Source: Odobenus rosmarus divergens (taxonomy: Eukaryota > Chordata > Mammalia > Carnivora > Odobenidae). From it: a DNA stretch of 64,000 nucleotides. Positions 34,801 to 49,800 of this stretch are shown one piece after another. Position 1 is the first letter of the stretch, and each line of letters opens with the position of its first letter. The position numbers and the translations under genes were made by a program. Where the stretch lies: assembly GCF_000321225.1 (NCBI RefSeq), contig NW_004450459.1, positions 1,446,471 through 1,510,470 of the forward strand, read 5' to 3'. The notes beneath the pieces are model-generated. The model saw only the letters and a list, made by a program, of their open reading frames with translations. It was not told the origin of the DNA and did no database searches.

Positions 34801-37800
34801 GTAGTAGCCTGTGACTCGAGAACCACCGTCGTCTTTGGGCCGGGACCAAGACAGGCTGACAGAACTCTTGGTCACATCGAGTACTTCTGGAGGATTGCTT
34901 GGAGGCTCTGGAGGATCTATGGATATAAAGTAGAAAACGTGTGTTAAGAGTACAGTCCCATATCTTGTAAGCTGATGGCTTTCATGTCAAAATGAAAGAG
35001 TACTGGAAGAATTTGTACAGTGTGGTGGTTGGAAGAGTACTTACTCAGTGGTGTTTTTGGTATGACTGGTTCTTCAGATTTCAAGGGTTTGCTTATGCCA
35101 AACTGGTTTTCAGCTGAAACACGGAAATGGTATTCCACGTTCTCTTTGAGGCCTTTTACCACCAGAGATGTACCTCGGACTCTGGAATCAATTGTATACC
35201 AGGCGGCTTTAGACACTTCTCGTCTCTCAAGAATATAGCCTAAGATGTCAGCACCACCATCATCGGCAGGGGGTCTCCAACTGACCCTCACAGAGCGAGC
35301 TTGTATGTCGTCATATTCAAGTGGCCCTTCAGGAGGGTTGGGATTTCCTATCACCCTGACTTTGATGTAGACAGCCTTCTTGCCACACTTGTTTTCCAGA
35401 ACCAGGTCATAAGTGCCAGAATCATCCCTGTCTGCTTCTTTGATTACAAGCTCAGTGTGTGTTTCAGAGGTTGCAATCATGGCACGCTTACTAACATCTT
35501 GGCCTTCCTTGGTCCATTTACATATTGGGAATGGTTTTCCTTTGATTGGTATGGTAAGTCTGATGACTCCACCTTGTCTTACAAAGATACCTTCTTGGTA
35601 TCTTTCATCAAGTTCATAATCAGGATATTCTGGGGAAAAAAGAGCCAGTTATAATTACATTTTTTGGGCAGTGGGGGGGATGGTAAGAAATAAATCTTAA
35701 AGCAATTATTAGCAGAAAGTAAGTGATCATATGTCTTACCAAGCATTTCAGTGACTTTGACTGTTCCTGGTACCTCAGCGGGCTCCCCAGGTCCACCAGC
35801 ATTACAAGCTAGGACACGGAATCTGTATTCAGTGCCCTGAGGTAGATGTGTTAGGGTATACTCCCGAATCTTGGTTGGGGTGGTATTACATTTGGTCCAT
35901 TCATGTTGATCTACTTTTTGCATTTCAATCAAGTAGCCTGTGACTTTAGATCCTCCTTCATCTTCTGGAACACTCCAGGCTAGGGAGACTGATGTCCTTG
36001 TTGTATCAGTAACTCTTGGGTTTTGTGGCTTTCCTGGAGGAGCTGGGGTTAAGAATAAGACAACAAGATATTGTTGCTGCAAAGCTGAAACTCAGCTCTG
36101 CCACCTAACATGCAATGAGTTGTGTAAACATGGACTGTTAGCATTAGAATATAGTTTTTTGTTAAAATTTTATTCATTTTTATCAGATAAAAATACTTAA
36201 AGCTCTTGGCTTTTTCCTTTGTCTTAAATGTGCTTTGTTTATGATCACTACTACCATCTTACATTTATCATCAGATTTTAAATGCTTTCAGAAATATTAA
36301 CTTATTCAAAGAATTAAACACTGACATAGGGCATGTATTATAAGTCCCATTTTAAAGAATGGGAAATAGATTCAAGAGGAGACTATAAAAAGTTACTTGC
36401 GCAAAGCTGCTAGGGGCTGGAGTGGGGAGGGTATCCACAAATGAACTTTTGGGGCTGATGGAAGAATTCTGTATTTTGACTGGTGTGGTGCTTATACAAC
36501 AGGACCTTTTCAAAACTTAGAATTACATATTTCAGAAGGATAAATTTTACTACATTTAAATTATACCTCAAAAAATTGACCTATACACAATGTATTTACC
36601 AATTGGATCCATGGCAACGATGGGTTTGGAAGGACGACTTGGTTTCCCAGTTCCTCTCACATTAATGGCTGTGACACGGTGTTCATATTCTAAGCCTTCA
36701 ATAAGGCCAGTGGAACGGTATCGTGTCATTGTCACTGGTACTTTATTTACACGGACCCATCGATCTGCTCTCACTTCTTTGCGCTCTATAATATATCCAG
36801 TCACTTGGGAGCCACCATCATTTTCTGGTGGGTACCAAGTCAGTGTCATGCCATCACGGGAGACATCAAATATTTGTAATGTTTCTGGAGGTCCAGGAAT
36901 ACCTTCAGTAAAACAGAGGTAAACACATTATGGCAATGAGAATACATTAAAATAAAGACTCACACATTTCTGTAAGTATGTCTTAGCTTTTTAAATAGCA
37001 TGTAAGACTTGTGACTATTTTTCCCAATTTTTGTACTTTTCTTGAGATTCCTCATTTTTTTTCAATTTTATAAACACTTATTAAGCATGCATTCTGTATT
37101 TTTTTCTCACTATAACCTAGCCAGTCCCTCCTGTCTCCATCCCTCCTTTTCTCCTTCCTCTTTTTCATTAAAAAAAAATTAACCATGTTGAAAATCTCCA
37201 GGAAAATTTAGAAACCTTAGAAAGACCCTGGGGTGAATTTTGGGACCTCTTTTTCCTTATGACATAGTAAAAACAGATTCCCTTCTGTTCACGTTCAGAA
37301 TCAGGTGGGGAGAATGGTGGCCTGAAAGGTCCAAGGACTTACTGATGCTGCTGCGACATTCTATGACCTCAGACTGCAAGTAAGAGCCAATCCCGAAGCG
37401 GTTTGTTGCAGCCACGCGGAACACATACTCATTTCCTTCAGTGAGTCTGGTAAACTTAAAAGTCTGTCTAGTCACTGATTCAGATACTGGCAGCCATCCT
37501 GGACGATGGGCATCACGCTGTTCTACCACATAACCGCTCAGTGGAGCGCCACCATCCAATTCAGGTGGTTCCCAGGAAATGGTAATTGAAGTAGCATCAA
37601 TTTCATCAATCTTAATAGGCCCAGTTGGAGGACCAGGCTTATCTATGAAAGAGAAAGAAATCCGGGAAATTAATTTTCACTTCAGATCACAACTGGGTGA
37701 CTGAACATCAACAACTTGCATATACGTGTCTTTGTCACACATCCTTACCAAGAATGATAACTCTGATGGTCTCTGAAGTAGTTCCAGTTACATTCTTCAA

Positions 37801-40800
37801 TTCAAGTGTGTATTCTCCGGTATCTCTGATAGTGGTTTCACGGATGGTTAATTTAGCTACTTTAGTGTGAGTTTCAACTGTGACACGCTCTGATTCTCTT
37901 AGTTTAGAACCAGCAAAGAACCAGGAAGCAGCAGGAGGTGGACGACCGGCAATGGGTATCACAAGCTCCACTGGTCTGCCGGCTGGGACATGAATGGTCT
38001 TCTGAGGCATTGTAGAAAGATCAATTGTTGGCAACACTAGGAGAAAGAAAGTAGGCCTTTAATTCTTAAGCATTGTTTCTAATGACAAAGTATCGCGAAT
38101 TCAGAATGTTTTCTTTTACTTCACTATTATTGATGTTTTTGGTGATGTGGTACATACCTCTGAGGTCTTGTACAGTCACGGCTGTGATGATCTCTCTTGG
38201 TTCCGACACGCCTTTCTCATTTTGTGCCCTTACTCTGAATAGGTACTGTTCACCTTCGTTTAAGGAAATAACAGTGTGCTCTAGGACGGTGGGTTTTAAG
38301 GTGACAACCTTCATCCATCTCTCGGTGCCAGCTTTGCAGGCCTCAAGAACATATCCAGTGAGTCGGCTGCCACCATCATAGAGTGGTTTTTCCCAGGCCA
38401 GAGTGACAGTTGATTTGGTGACATCGACCACTTCTAGCTTTGTAGGCACCAGAGGTACTTCTGAGACCAGAACTGCATCAGATGTTTCACAGGGTTCCCC
38501 AATGCCATAAATGTTTTCTGGCAACACTCGGAAATAGTACATGGTTCCTTCTACAAGTCCGGAAATTCGGTAAAGTGTCTTGCTGCATCTGGTAGTTACT
38601 GTTTTGAATGCTCTCATGGCAGCTTCACGCTTCTCAATAATGTAATTGTTGACAGGAGCGCCACCGTCAATTGTGGGAATTTCCCAGGTAATGGTCACAG
38701 AATCTTTCGATACTTCTTTAACTCTCACCAAAGGACAGGGACCAGGAGTATCTAAAAAAATAGAATGTAAAATTCATACTTATTTGCCGGTTGCTTGATA
38801 GCTTTTTGTTTTGTGTCTTCCAGGAACACGGATTCAACATGGTTTCTCTCTAGAGAGGTGATCCTAGGTCAAGGGGTATTTTTTTCTAAGAGATCTACTC
38901 ACAGCATAGTCAATTTTAAGACCAATACTTACCATATACTTTAACAAGGACTGTTGCTGATTTCTTGCCAGATTGATTTTCGGCTTCAATAGTGTATTTT
39001 CCAGCATCATACCGGTTAACTTTGTCCACAATAAGTAAAGAGTAGCTGTCAGTGGTGTCAATAATTGCCCTGTTTGCAAGGTCAATGCCCTTCTTGCTCC
39101 ATGTGATGACGGGAGGTGGTCTTCCAGATACAGACACCATCAGGCGCAATGAGGCCCCAGCTCTGATGGTCACAGTCTTCTTTAAGTCATCTGCAAGCTC
39201 TAGGTCTGGTATTTCTGGAAAGTAAATGTCAAAACTTAATTCACGAACAGGTGTGATGAGAAAATAATTCACCTAAAAGCTTATATTATAAATACCTAGT
39301 CTTTCCACAGGCTCAATTTCAGCAGTTGACTCACTGTATTCACTCATACCCTTCGCATTCACAGCAGCAACCCTGAAGGAGTATTTCTGGCCCATTTTAA
39401 GGTCTGGCACAGTGAATTCAGTATTTCTTATTGTGGCATTGGTATGCACTCGGTACCAGTGATCAGTATCCTTTTCTTGCATTTCAAGAACATATCCCAT
39501 GATGTCAATGCCACCATCATACATGGGCTTGGTCCATGCCAAACTAATGCTGGACTTGGTGGTATCCACAACTCTTGGAGCAGAAGGTGGTCCAGGGGTA
39601 TCTGTGGAATTTAAAAAGGGGGATTTGGACATTATACAAATAAGGAAGCTTTGAGGTTTATATTTTTGGTTTTTAAGACTCACAAAGACATTGTTCTTCT
39701 CGCCCCCCACCCCAGTATTTCAAAAGGTCTTTTAATAAGGTTTAGGGGGGGGAAAAAACCCTGTGATTTATTAAACTCAATATTTTAAAAGGTCTTTTTA
39801 TAGTGTAGTAAAGGATTAAAATTTAAAAAAAGGATTCATTGAAGATGTATCCTCATGGGCCATAAGAAATACAAGTTACCCTATGATCACTGCATCTTAA
39901 CCCACAAGTATATGTAGTCACCTTCCTTTCTTCTGATTCTCCCTCCCCCAGAAGAGTAAGGCATTTTTGTTCTTTGTCCACACTCACCAAGATAATCTGC
40001 CTAACTGGGCTCCTCTGATATTATAGGACAGTGCTGTATGCTATATCATTATCAACATCATTATTATTTTATTTTAAAAATTACATTTCTTTAGAAAGAT
40101 AGATGGTTTTTTCCTGCTACTTTGACTAGCTATGTTTGATTCTTCTAGCCCAGCTCATTGCTTAAAATACCTGTTCTCAGGGACTTTTCCTTAGTTGCTC
40201 AGCTTTCACAGGGTTAATATCACTTGTCACCTCTGTGTTTCTAATGAGTATAGGAAGTGGTTTCTTCTTCCCCTATTCAGTCACAATGGTATAGTCTTTT
40301 TAGTCATTGGGCTCAAACTCTGTACAAAGATTTGCCACTTATTTTTGAAGCTCTTGTGACAATAATTTTGTTAGACACTTATTAGAATACTAACCTTTAT
40401 GCTCTTCTTAAAAGAGACATTTTTTTCTTTTTAGTAATTATTATCACTACACCACAATATTTATAAAATCTCTTTCATATTGGTAGTAAAATAATTTTTT
40501 CATAGACTGGAAAATACTGCGATAATTTTTAGCAACGTAACTGCTAACTTATCAACAGAAGTATGGTTAAAATGTTCTGGCTTAGCTGTATTTAAGATCC
40601 CTCTAATAAGCATATGCTTTTCTAGATCATTCATAAATTCCAGAGGTTCTTGGAAATGGTATATTGGAAAATTATTTGTAACATGGTTTTGATGGCTTAT
40701 GTGTGATTCTTGGAACTCACATGATGGTTCTCGGCATGAGATAAAGTTAGAAGCTTCGCTGGGTTCACTGTTACCAGCAGCATTCACCGCGGTGACCCGG

Positions 40801-43800
40801 AACTGGTAATCACAACCTTCCATGAGGCCAGTCACCTTCAGCCTGGTGTCATATACCACATAGTCTTTGTTGACACGTGTCCAACGCAAGCTCTTTTTCT
40901 CACGTTTGTCTACTAAGTAGTTCTTGATCTCATTACCACCATCAGATTCAGGTTTTGTCCATTGAATGATGATATGCTCTTTGCTGGCCCCAACTTCTTC
41001 AGGTATGCCCGGTTGTGATGGAATAGCTGTTTATATTTTTATGAAAATGAGGGTGGTCAGAATTACCCAAAATCACTATTGATAGAAATGTCCCCCTCTC
41101 CCCCGATCCCATTATATTTAACTACCAAGTTGTTTCAAAGTATTCATACTTACTGAATGAGTTTCTGGCTACAATTGGCTCTGATTCAACAGGCACACCA
41201 GGGCCATATTTGTTCACTGCCCGCACTCGGAATATGTATTCATTGTTCTTAATGAGTCTGGTAACTACATGGGACAGGGTTGGGCATTCGCCTTCGACGA
41301 TCACCCAGTTGAGCCTGCTAGTCTCTCGTCTTTCCACGATGTAGTGAGTTATTTCTGCCCCTCCATCTTCCTGAGGAAGGCTCCAGGCTAAAGTGCACTT
41401 TTCTTCTGTTACTCTGCTGACAGTGAACTTTCCACATGGGCCAGGGGAATCTGAAACAGGTGTCAGTGGCAAGCAATGATTCAGATCTTTTTTTTTCTCC
41501 ACACTTGAAAATTCTATAAAAAATAAAAGAACATTTGACATGCTTACCAAGAACTTTGACCATGACAGACACAGCCTTGGTCCCACTGGCATTCTTCACT
41601 GTTAATGTGTATTTTCCACTGTCACTTCTGTCACAGAACTTGATCACAGCAGTTGCTCGTTTGCCTGTATACTGCAAAGAGACTTTTTCACAGAGATCTA
41701 GTTCCTTGTCCCCTTTGGTCCAGATAATTTTGGGTTCAGGTTTGCCACCAACTGCAGCATCAAGGACAAGATCTGAGCCTGCTCTGATGGTAACCAGATC
41801 ACCCTGTAATCTGGCATCCAATTCAGCTTTGGGTGGAGCTGTCATAGGCAAAATGGATATGAATAAATATATGACAGTTTATTTTCACAAAAATTGTGAT
41901 CATTTAAAAGGAGTACATTGCTTATTATTTATTTATTTATTTATTTTACCATATTCATCTCTGCAAGTGACAGGGCCTGTAGATTCTGATCCTTTGCTAA
42001 TTACTCCTGCTGCATTCTTAGCCAACACACGGAATTCGTAAGTGTCTCCTTCACTGAGAGCCGTCACAGTGAAGAAATTGTCAGATACAATGGTATAGTT
42101 GCACTTTAGCCAGCGACCATCTCCAACCTCACTGACCGGCTTACGCTCTACAATGTAGCCCACAACCTTGCTGCCACCGTCATACACTGGGGCAGACCAA
42201 ATCAGTGACACTGTTGATCTTGTGACATCTGTCACCTCTGGTCTTCCTGGTGCATCTGGAAGGGATGCAAAAGTCAAGTTAAAAAAATACAACTCTGAAT
42301 TCTAGTGTCAATAATAATGATGATGATAATAAACAAATATAGCCATTCAGTTTTAATACATACCAACTGGGTTTTGAGCCATCATAGGTCTTGAAGCTTC
42401 ACTGGCTTTGCTAACACCTGCGGCATTGAGTGCATATGTTCTGAACTGGTATTCTAGTCCTTCTACCAAGCCACTCACTTTGTAGTTGCACTCTAAGCAT
42501 GGCACTTTGTTTTCTTTCACCCAAAGAATGGTGTTACGTTCTTTCTTCTCAACCCAGTAGCCAATGATTTTACTGCCACCATCATGGTAAGGTTCTTCCC
42601 AACGAATAGACATGGCATTGGCAGACACGTGGTAAACTTCAGGTCTGGTAGGAGCACTTGGCGGGACTAAATATAAACAAAGGTATGAAATATGAATACA
42701 ATTTTATAAAATTCGGGGGAATACTTAATGGAGTTTGAAATATTTTTATTTTTCTTACCGAATGGATGCTCAGCAATTATTGGTGCTGATTCTAGAGGCT
42801 TGCTGACACCAAATCTGTTCTCCGAACTGACACGGAAAGAATATTCCATGTATTTTGTGAGATGAGTGACTTTAATCTGAGTGCGCTTGACACTGGAATT
42901 GACAAGCTGCCAAGCTGTTGTGCCTGATTCACGCTTTTCAACTATGTAATTAGTAATGTCAGTACCTCCATCATCTTTAGGTTCAGCCCATGACAGGACA
43001 CATGATTCAGCTGAGACAGATGAGACCTCAATGGGGCCAGTTACTGGACCTGGCCTTCCAATGACCACAACTGTGATGGTAAATGTTTTAACACCAGCTG
43101 TGTTTTCCAGGGTCAAGAAGTATCTTCCAGAGTCACCTCTCATGCTATCCTTTACAGACAGGGTGGTTCTGTCTTTTGTTGTTGTGATACTCACTCGATC
43201 TGTCTCCTTAAGTCTCATTTCTTCAAGCTTCCATGTTACTTTGGGAGCAGGACGACCAGTGATTGGGACATCAATGGTAAATGTGCTTCCTGCTTTGCAA
43301 GTTATGAGCTGATTAGTAATTCCAGTGAGATCAGCAGTGGGCTCAATTTGAGGCTCCTTGATGATGACAGAGGAGAAGGCTTCCCTGGGTTCACTGTAGC
43401 CAGCATCATTCTTGGCCTTCACACGGAATTCATATTCAGTGTTCTCAACCAGGCGCTCAACTGTGAAAGTCAGCTGTTTGGTGTGACCAGCCTCAACCCA
43501 GAAGTCAGATCCCTTTTGTCTCATTTCGAGAAGGTAGCCAGTGATCCGGCTGCCTCCATCATGGTCAGGTTTAAGCCAAGCTAAGACTGCAGAGGATTTG
43601 CTTGTGTCAATGATATCAAGTCTCTTAGGGGGAGCAGGCTGTTCTGTGGCTACGATTGGTTCTGGCATTTCATAGGGTTCACCCACACCATACTCATTTT
43701 CTGCAGAAACACGGAAATAGTATGGAACGCCTTCTGCCAGGTCACTGACCTTGAGGATCTGACGAGTGCATTTTTCACTGATAGCCTGCCAGCTACGACG

Positions 43801-46800
43801 ACTTGCTTCTCGTTTTTCTACCACATAATGATGGATTCGGGCACCACCATCAAGGATAGGAGCATCCCACATTAGTGTAACAGTTCCGCGGGTCACATCC
43901 TTGAAAGTGATTGGGCCAGGTGGGCCCGGAGTGTCTAGCACCTTTACAGTGAATGTGATTGATTTACTACCACTGTTGTTTTCTACAGTAAGGGTGTATT
44001 TCCCTGCATCATTTCTGTTGCAGTTTTCCACAGTGAGGGTGCTGAAGGAGTCTGTTGTGTGGATATCAGCCCGAATGCTAAGGTTGGAGTCAGGTTTGGT
44101 CCACACAGCTGTAGGAGTAGGTCTACCCTGGTAGGCAATGAAGAGGCGAATACTGGCCCCAGCTCTAACAATATGAGTCTGCTTGAAGTTCGCATCGATA
44201 TCTAACTCAGGAGCTGCTAATCGGTCAACTGCTTTAATTGTGCCAGTCACTTCACTGCTCTCTCCTTTCCCAGCACCATTGATAGCACTAACCCGGAATT
44301 TGTATTCTTCACCTGCCTGTAGATCAGTGACTGTATATCTTGTTTTCACACATGCCTCTGCATTTACCTTGTGCCAGTCTCCTAAGTCAGCTTTGCACAT
44401 TTCAATAATATATCCAATTATTTCCATGCCGCCATCAAACACTGGCTTAGACCATTCTAAGCTCACAGTTGTCTTGGATGTGTCTGTCACTTTGACCACC
44501 GTGGGAGCACTTGGTGGGCTGACTGGCTCTCTACATTTGATTAGTCTTGAGATACCACTTGCAGGTCCTACTCCTGCAGCATTTTCAGCCATGACATGGA
44601 ATTCATACTCGTTACCCTCTATCAGACCGGTGACTTTGAATCTTGTCTCAGAGATTGGTCTTTTGCTGATCACTTTTACCCATCGTGTGCTTTTCTTTTC
44701 TCTCCTTTCAAGGATATATTGTTGAATTTCATTGCCACCATCTGATTCTGGCCTTGCCCATGTCAGGGTAATGCTATTGCCTGTTACATTACTAGGTTCT
44801 GGAGTGCCAGGGGCATCAGGAACAGCTGTAAAATGAAGACAAGTTAGACATGTTGGTTGGAAGTTAATCTTACGACATAGCACCACTTGGTAAAAACAGA
44901 TACTTACTGTATTGTATTTGAGCAACCACTGGGTCAGAATCAAGTGGCCTCCCAACACCAAACTTGTTAACTGCAGAAACACGGAATTGGTATTCATTGC
45001 CAGTTATTAGTTTAGTGGCAGTATAGCTGTGGGCTTGACAATTATCCTCAATTAGTGCCCAAGCAAGTCGGCTGGTTTCCCGTTTTTCAATGATGTAGTG
45101 AGTGACGGGAGCACAGCCGTCATTGAGAGGAGCATCCCACCACAGGGTCATCTTCTCGCCAGTAATGTTGGTGAACCTTATCGGTCCAACTACTTTTCCT
45201 GGTGTATCTATAAGAAAAAGGTTCCAGAGTTAGTTTATTTTTCCTTGCCCCTTAAAAATGTAGTCAGGCATGTCTCTAACCCAAGTCCTGTAAATTGTAA
45301 GATTAAGAAGTTATTTCAGAAGTACCTTGTACTTTCACTGTAATTTCTGCTTTTGAGGAGCCAGATGCATTTTTGGCTTCCACACTATATACACCACGAT
45401 GGTCTCGGGTAGCATGTCTAACGAAAAGGCTGGTGGATCCTAGGACATCAGTTATTTCCATATTCATCTTCTTTTCAATTTCTACTCCATCTTTAAACCA
45501 AGTTACTCGAGGTACTGGCCGTCCCTGCACCAAAGCTTTAATCCTAAGGCTCTCTCCAGACTTAATAATGAGACCATCAAAGTACTCAGGGCCAAACTCT
45601 ACAGTTGGTGGAACTATAAAAGAAATAGAAATACTATGCATTAGTTTGGCTAAATAAAAACATAAGCATGTTTTACATTAGCACCACATCCTAAAGCTTG
45701 GAAGGGTAATGTTTATCCTGTGTTACCAAAGGCTATTGTGAAAGCAGGATGGATAATTGAGAATTTAGATTACGGGGCTGAACATCTGTGTGCTATCAGG
45801 TTATCCCCTTTTTATGTCTGTCATGTTATTAATCTTGCATTGCCATTTGTAAGAAGAAAACGTTTATAGATCATTTCCTTCCTAAAGCTGTTGTATATTC
45901 AAACGAGTTCCTGTAAGAGGTCATCAGCTGCACTCAAGCAAGGTGATGACTGTAACACTGGGTGTATGTTGTATTTTACTAACTTCAGTAAAGCTGGACA
46001 GTTATTCTTGAGAGTGTTTTTCTTTATTATAAATGACTGGAATTACAAAACTAAAAACCTCATTCCCATTTGCATGCTATTTATATGGGAACAGAGTGAG
46101 ACGATAGCCATGGTAAAAAGAATTGATGCCAATTAGCTTTTTTTTTTCCTTCTTTTTATCTGAAAGGTAGAAAATCTAATTCATCCACATAACAACCCTG
46201 GGTAATCTGTATGAAATGATGTTCCTGTTCCCCTTTTACAGACCAGGGGCCTAAAGGATCTTTAAAAAATGTGAATGCTTTTAAGCATATTCGGAGATCA
46301 GTTGTAAATGCTTACCGTTTTCGTCTCTTGTCATGATAACGCCAGAAGACTGCGAGGGCGGACTTATAGTACCAATGGCATTTCTTGCAATTATTCTGAA
46401 CTCATATCGATCCCCAGGACTAAGTCCCGTGACTGTGTACTGACATTCACTGACATCAGTAAAGTTGCATCTGACCCAACGATCACTCCCTTGCCGTTTC
46501 TCAATGCTGTAGGCCACAATCTTACTGCCTCCATCCCGCAATGGTGGGTTCCATTTAAGTGTGATGGTTTCCCGGGTGACGTCAATGTAGTCAGGAGTGC
46601 CAGGTGGGTCTAAAAAATTATATGGAAATTAACAGTATCATTTCTGTAATCCATTTCTGTCATCAGCTCCTTCACAGTGGAAGGAAAAAATGAATAAATC
46701 CCCTGAGCTCATTTTAATTTCAATTTTTTTTTTGTAGCTAAGCTTTAAAAAGAACTTTAAATTACTTTATTAGACTGACTTAAAATCATCCCCTTTGCTT

Positions 46801-49800
46801 TACTTGACCAGCTCTGTAGTGGACAGAAGGCAGGTGAGAAGGTGATATGTGGAAGAAAAGCTGTATTTGATTTACTTGTTAGTAAGATATTCAGTTGCTG
46901 AATTAAATATATTCAAATAATACTCAGTTACTTACCTACTGGAGAAACAGCTAAAGTAAATTTGCTTGGGTCACTGGGCGAGCTTAGGCCAGCAGAATTT
47001 TCAGCACATACACGGAACTGGTAATCTAGGCCTTCCATTAGTCCAGTAGCTCTATATTCTCTTCCAGATATTGGTGATGTATTAATTCTTTGCCAGAGGA
47101 TGCTATTTCTTTCTTTCTTTTCAACGTGGAATCCAGTAACTTCTGAACCACCATCATAAAGTGGAGCATCCCAGGTTAGTGACATGCCATCAGAAGTCAC
47201 ATTGTATACAACTGGCTTTCCTGGGGGGCCAGGAATCCTGAACTGGTGTTTTGCCACAATAATGTTTGAGACAAGTGGCTGGCTGACTCCGTATCTATTT
47301 TCCGCCCTAACCCTAAACTGGTATTCAGCATCTTTGACTAGATTAGGAACTTTGAAAGTTGTCCTGGCAACACTTGAACACACCATCTTCCAATTAGTTT
47401 GTGAAGCTTCCCGCTTCTCAATGCTGTAACAGGTAATTTCTCCTCCTCCATCATCTTCAGGCATGTCCCATGACATGATGACACTGTCAGCCTTGATTTC
47501 ATCAAATCGAATGGGCCCTTTGGGCTTTGATGGTGGGCCAAGGGTGATGATTGTAATGGGATATGAGTTTCTACAAACTGCATTATCGAGAATAAGGGTG
47601 TATTTCCCTCCATTCTCTTTCTTGACATTCTTAATACTCAAAGTAATTTTGTTTTCGGTTTTACTGAAACGAACATACTCGCTTTCTTTCAATGGCAAAC
47701 CATCTTTCAGCCAACTGATAGATGGTTTGGGTTTTCCTTTATAAGGTAATTCAAGGTGCACATTATGCCCAATTCTCACAGCGACTTTTGCCTCTGGGAT
47801 ATCTGACAGGTCAACTTCAGGTGTAATTACAAATTCTTTCACTGTAATTGGCCCAATAGTGACAGCATCACTCAGTCCTTTCTCATTTTTGGCAGACACT
47901 CTGAATTCCAGGACTGACTGTTCCTTAAGTTGGCTAACTTCAATTTCACAGGTCTTACTTGTGCCAGCATGTGACCATGTTTGTTCACCTTTACCTTTCC
48001 TTTCCACAATATATTCAGTGATGACGCTACCACCATCAAAGTCAGGCTTGGTCCAGCTCAGGGTAACAGAAGTCTTTGTTGAGTCTTGCACGGACAGATC
48101 ACGGATAGGAGCCGGGACTTCAGCAGGCTTCACTGGCTCTGTAGTTTCACAGGGTTCCCCAATTCCAATTTCATTTTCTGCAAGAACTCTGAAGAAGAAT
48201 GGAGTTTTCTCTGACAAATCTGTTATCTTAAAGGATGTACCGGTACATTTGTGTGACACCGAAGACCATGTTCTCTTGGTGGCATCTCTCTTTTCAATGA
48301 CATAATTAATTATGGGAGATCCTCCATCAATGAGAGGAGGATCCCAGAACAAAGTGACTGTGCCTCGAGAAACATGTTTCACCTGTAGTTTCTGGCAGGC
48401 AGCTGGCGTATCAAGCACCTTAACACTCAGAGTCAAAGACTTTGGTTGACCCACACCGTTTTCTATTGTGAGAATGTATTTTCCTGTATCATTGCGAGTG
48501 ACTTGAGGAATCATGAGTAACGAAGATGAATCGGTGTTTTGAATGTTGTATCTGGCATCAGTGCCGAGATTCTTCTCATCTTTTCTCCATGTTACAGTAG
48601 GTGGAGGTCGGCCTTTAAAGGGAATCAACACTTGTACATCTTCACCAGCTTTAGCTATAACAGAGGTTCTGAGAGCCACATCGAGGTCGATCTCTGGTTC
48701 CTCTGTAGACATAAAATGGACATATATTTTGAATTTTAAAGCAAGAAAATGAATGATTTCCTAGAAGCACTCTCATAAAAAAACAAAACACAACCATACC
48801 AGTAGGAACATACCAAGTATATCTTTAGCTTGTACAGGTTCAGTCATTTCTATAGGTTCTCCTTGTCCAGCACAGTTTACAGCAGATACCTGGAAGAAGT
48901 AGTTGACTCCAGGTGTGAGGTTTGATACCACATATTCTGTAGTTCTGACCTCTCCCTTGGTAGAGACAACAGTCCATCCCTCTTCCTCTCCTTGTCTCAT
49001 CGCGACAACATATCCAGTAACAGCACTGCCTCCGTCATAGACGGGTTTACTCCAGCCAAGAGTGATGGAGGATTTGGTTGAATCTGCTATTCTTATCTTA
49101 GCTGGTGGGCCTGGAGGGTCTGGAATGGCCATTCAGAATACAGTAATTACACGATCATGTACAATTGAGGGACATGAAAGAGACATAGGTGAAGATGCTG
49201 CATTTATGAGCACTTACCGATCGGATCAGCAGCTTTGTAGAAGTCAGACGGTTCAGAAAATGGACCCTGACCAGCAGCATTTACAGCGCAAACTCGGTAT
49301 TGGTAGTCACTGTTTTCCGTTAGGCCGGTCACTTTCTCTCTGGTGTCACGGATAGTCTCCTTTAAGACTTTAAACCATCCCAGACTCTTCTTGTCTCTTT
49401 TCTCAAGGTAGTAGCCACTTACTTCACTACCACCATCTGCAACTGGCCTGCTCCAGACAACAGTCATTGAATTCTTGGTAATCTTGGTCACCTCTGGTAT
49501 GCCTGGAGGCCCAGGAGTAACTATTTAGAAAGGAGAAGGAAAATGAGTTTGAAGGATCGACATCACTGATAAATTCTACTTTTCAATCTTCAAATCCTAT
49601 GTAAGAATATTAGTTTCACTGACTATCCTTTCCCTTGTGACAAAGAGGACAGTGAGGGGAGATGTGAGACAAAAGAAAACATTCTAAGAAAATCATCCTA
49701 AGAAAACACAGAAGCTAGCAGAATAGTTCATTTGAAAAATTTCAAGCATTTGATTTCAGTTTCCTAATGAAGTCATTTCTCACCAAAGGCATTCTTTGCT

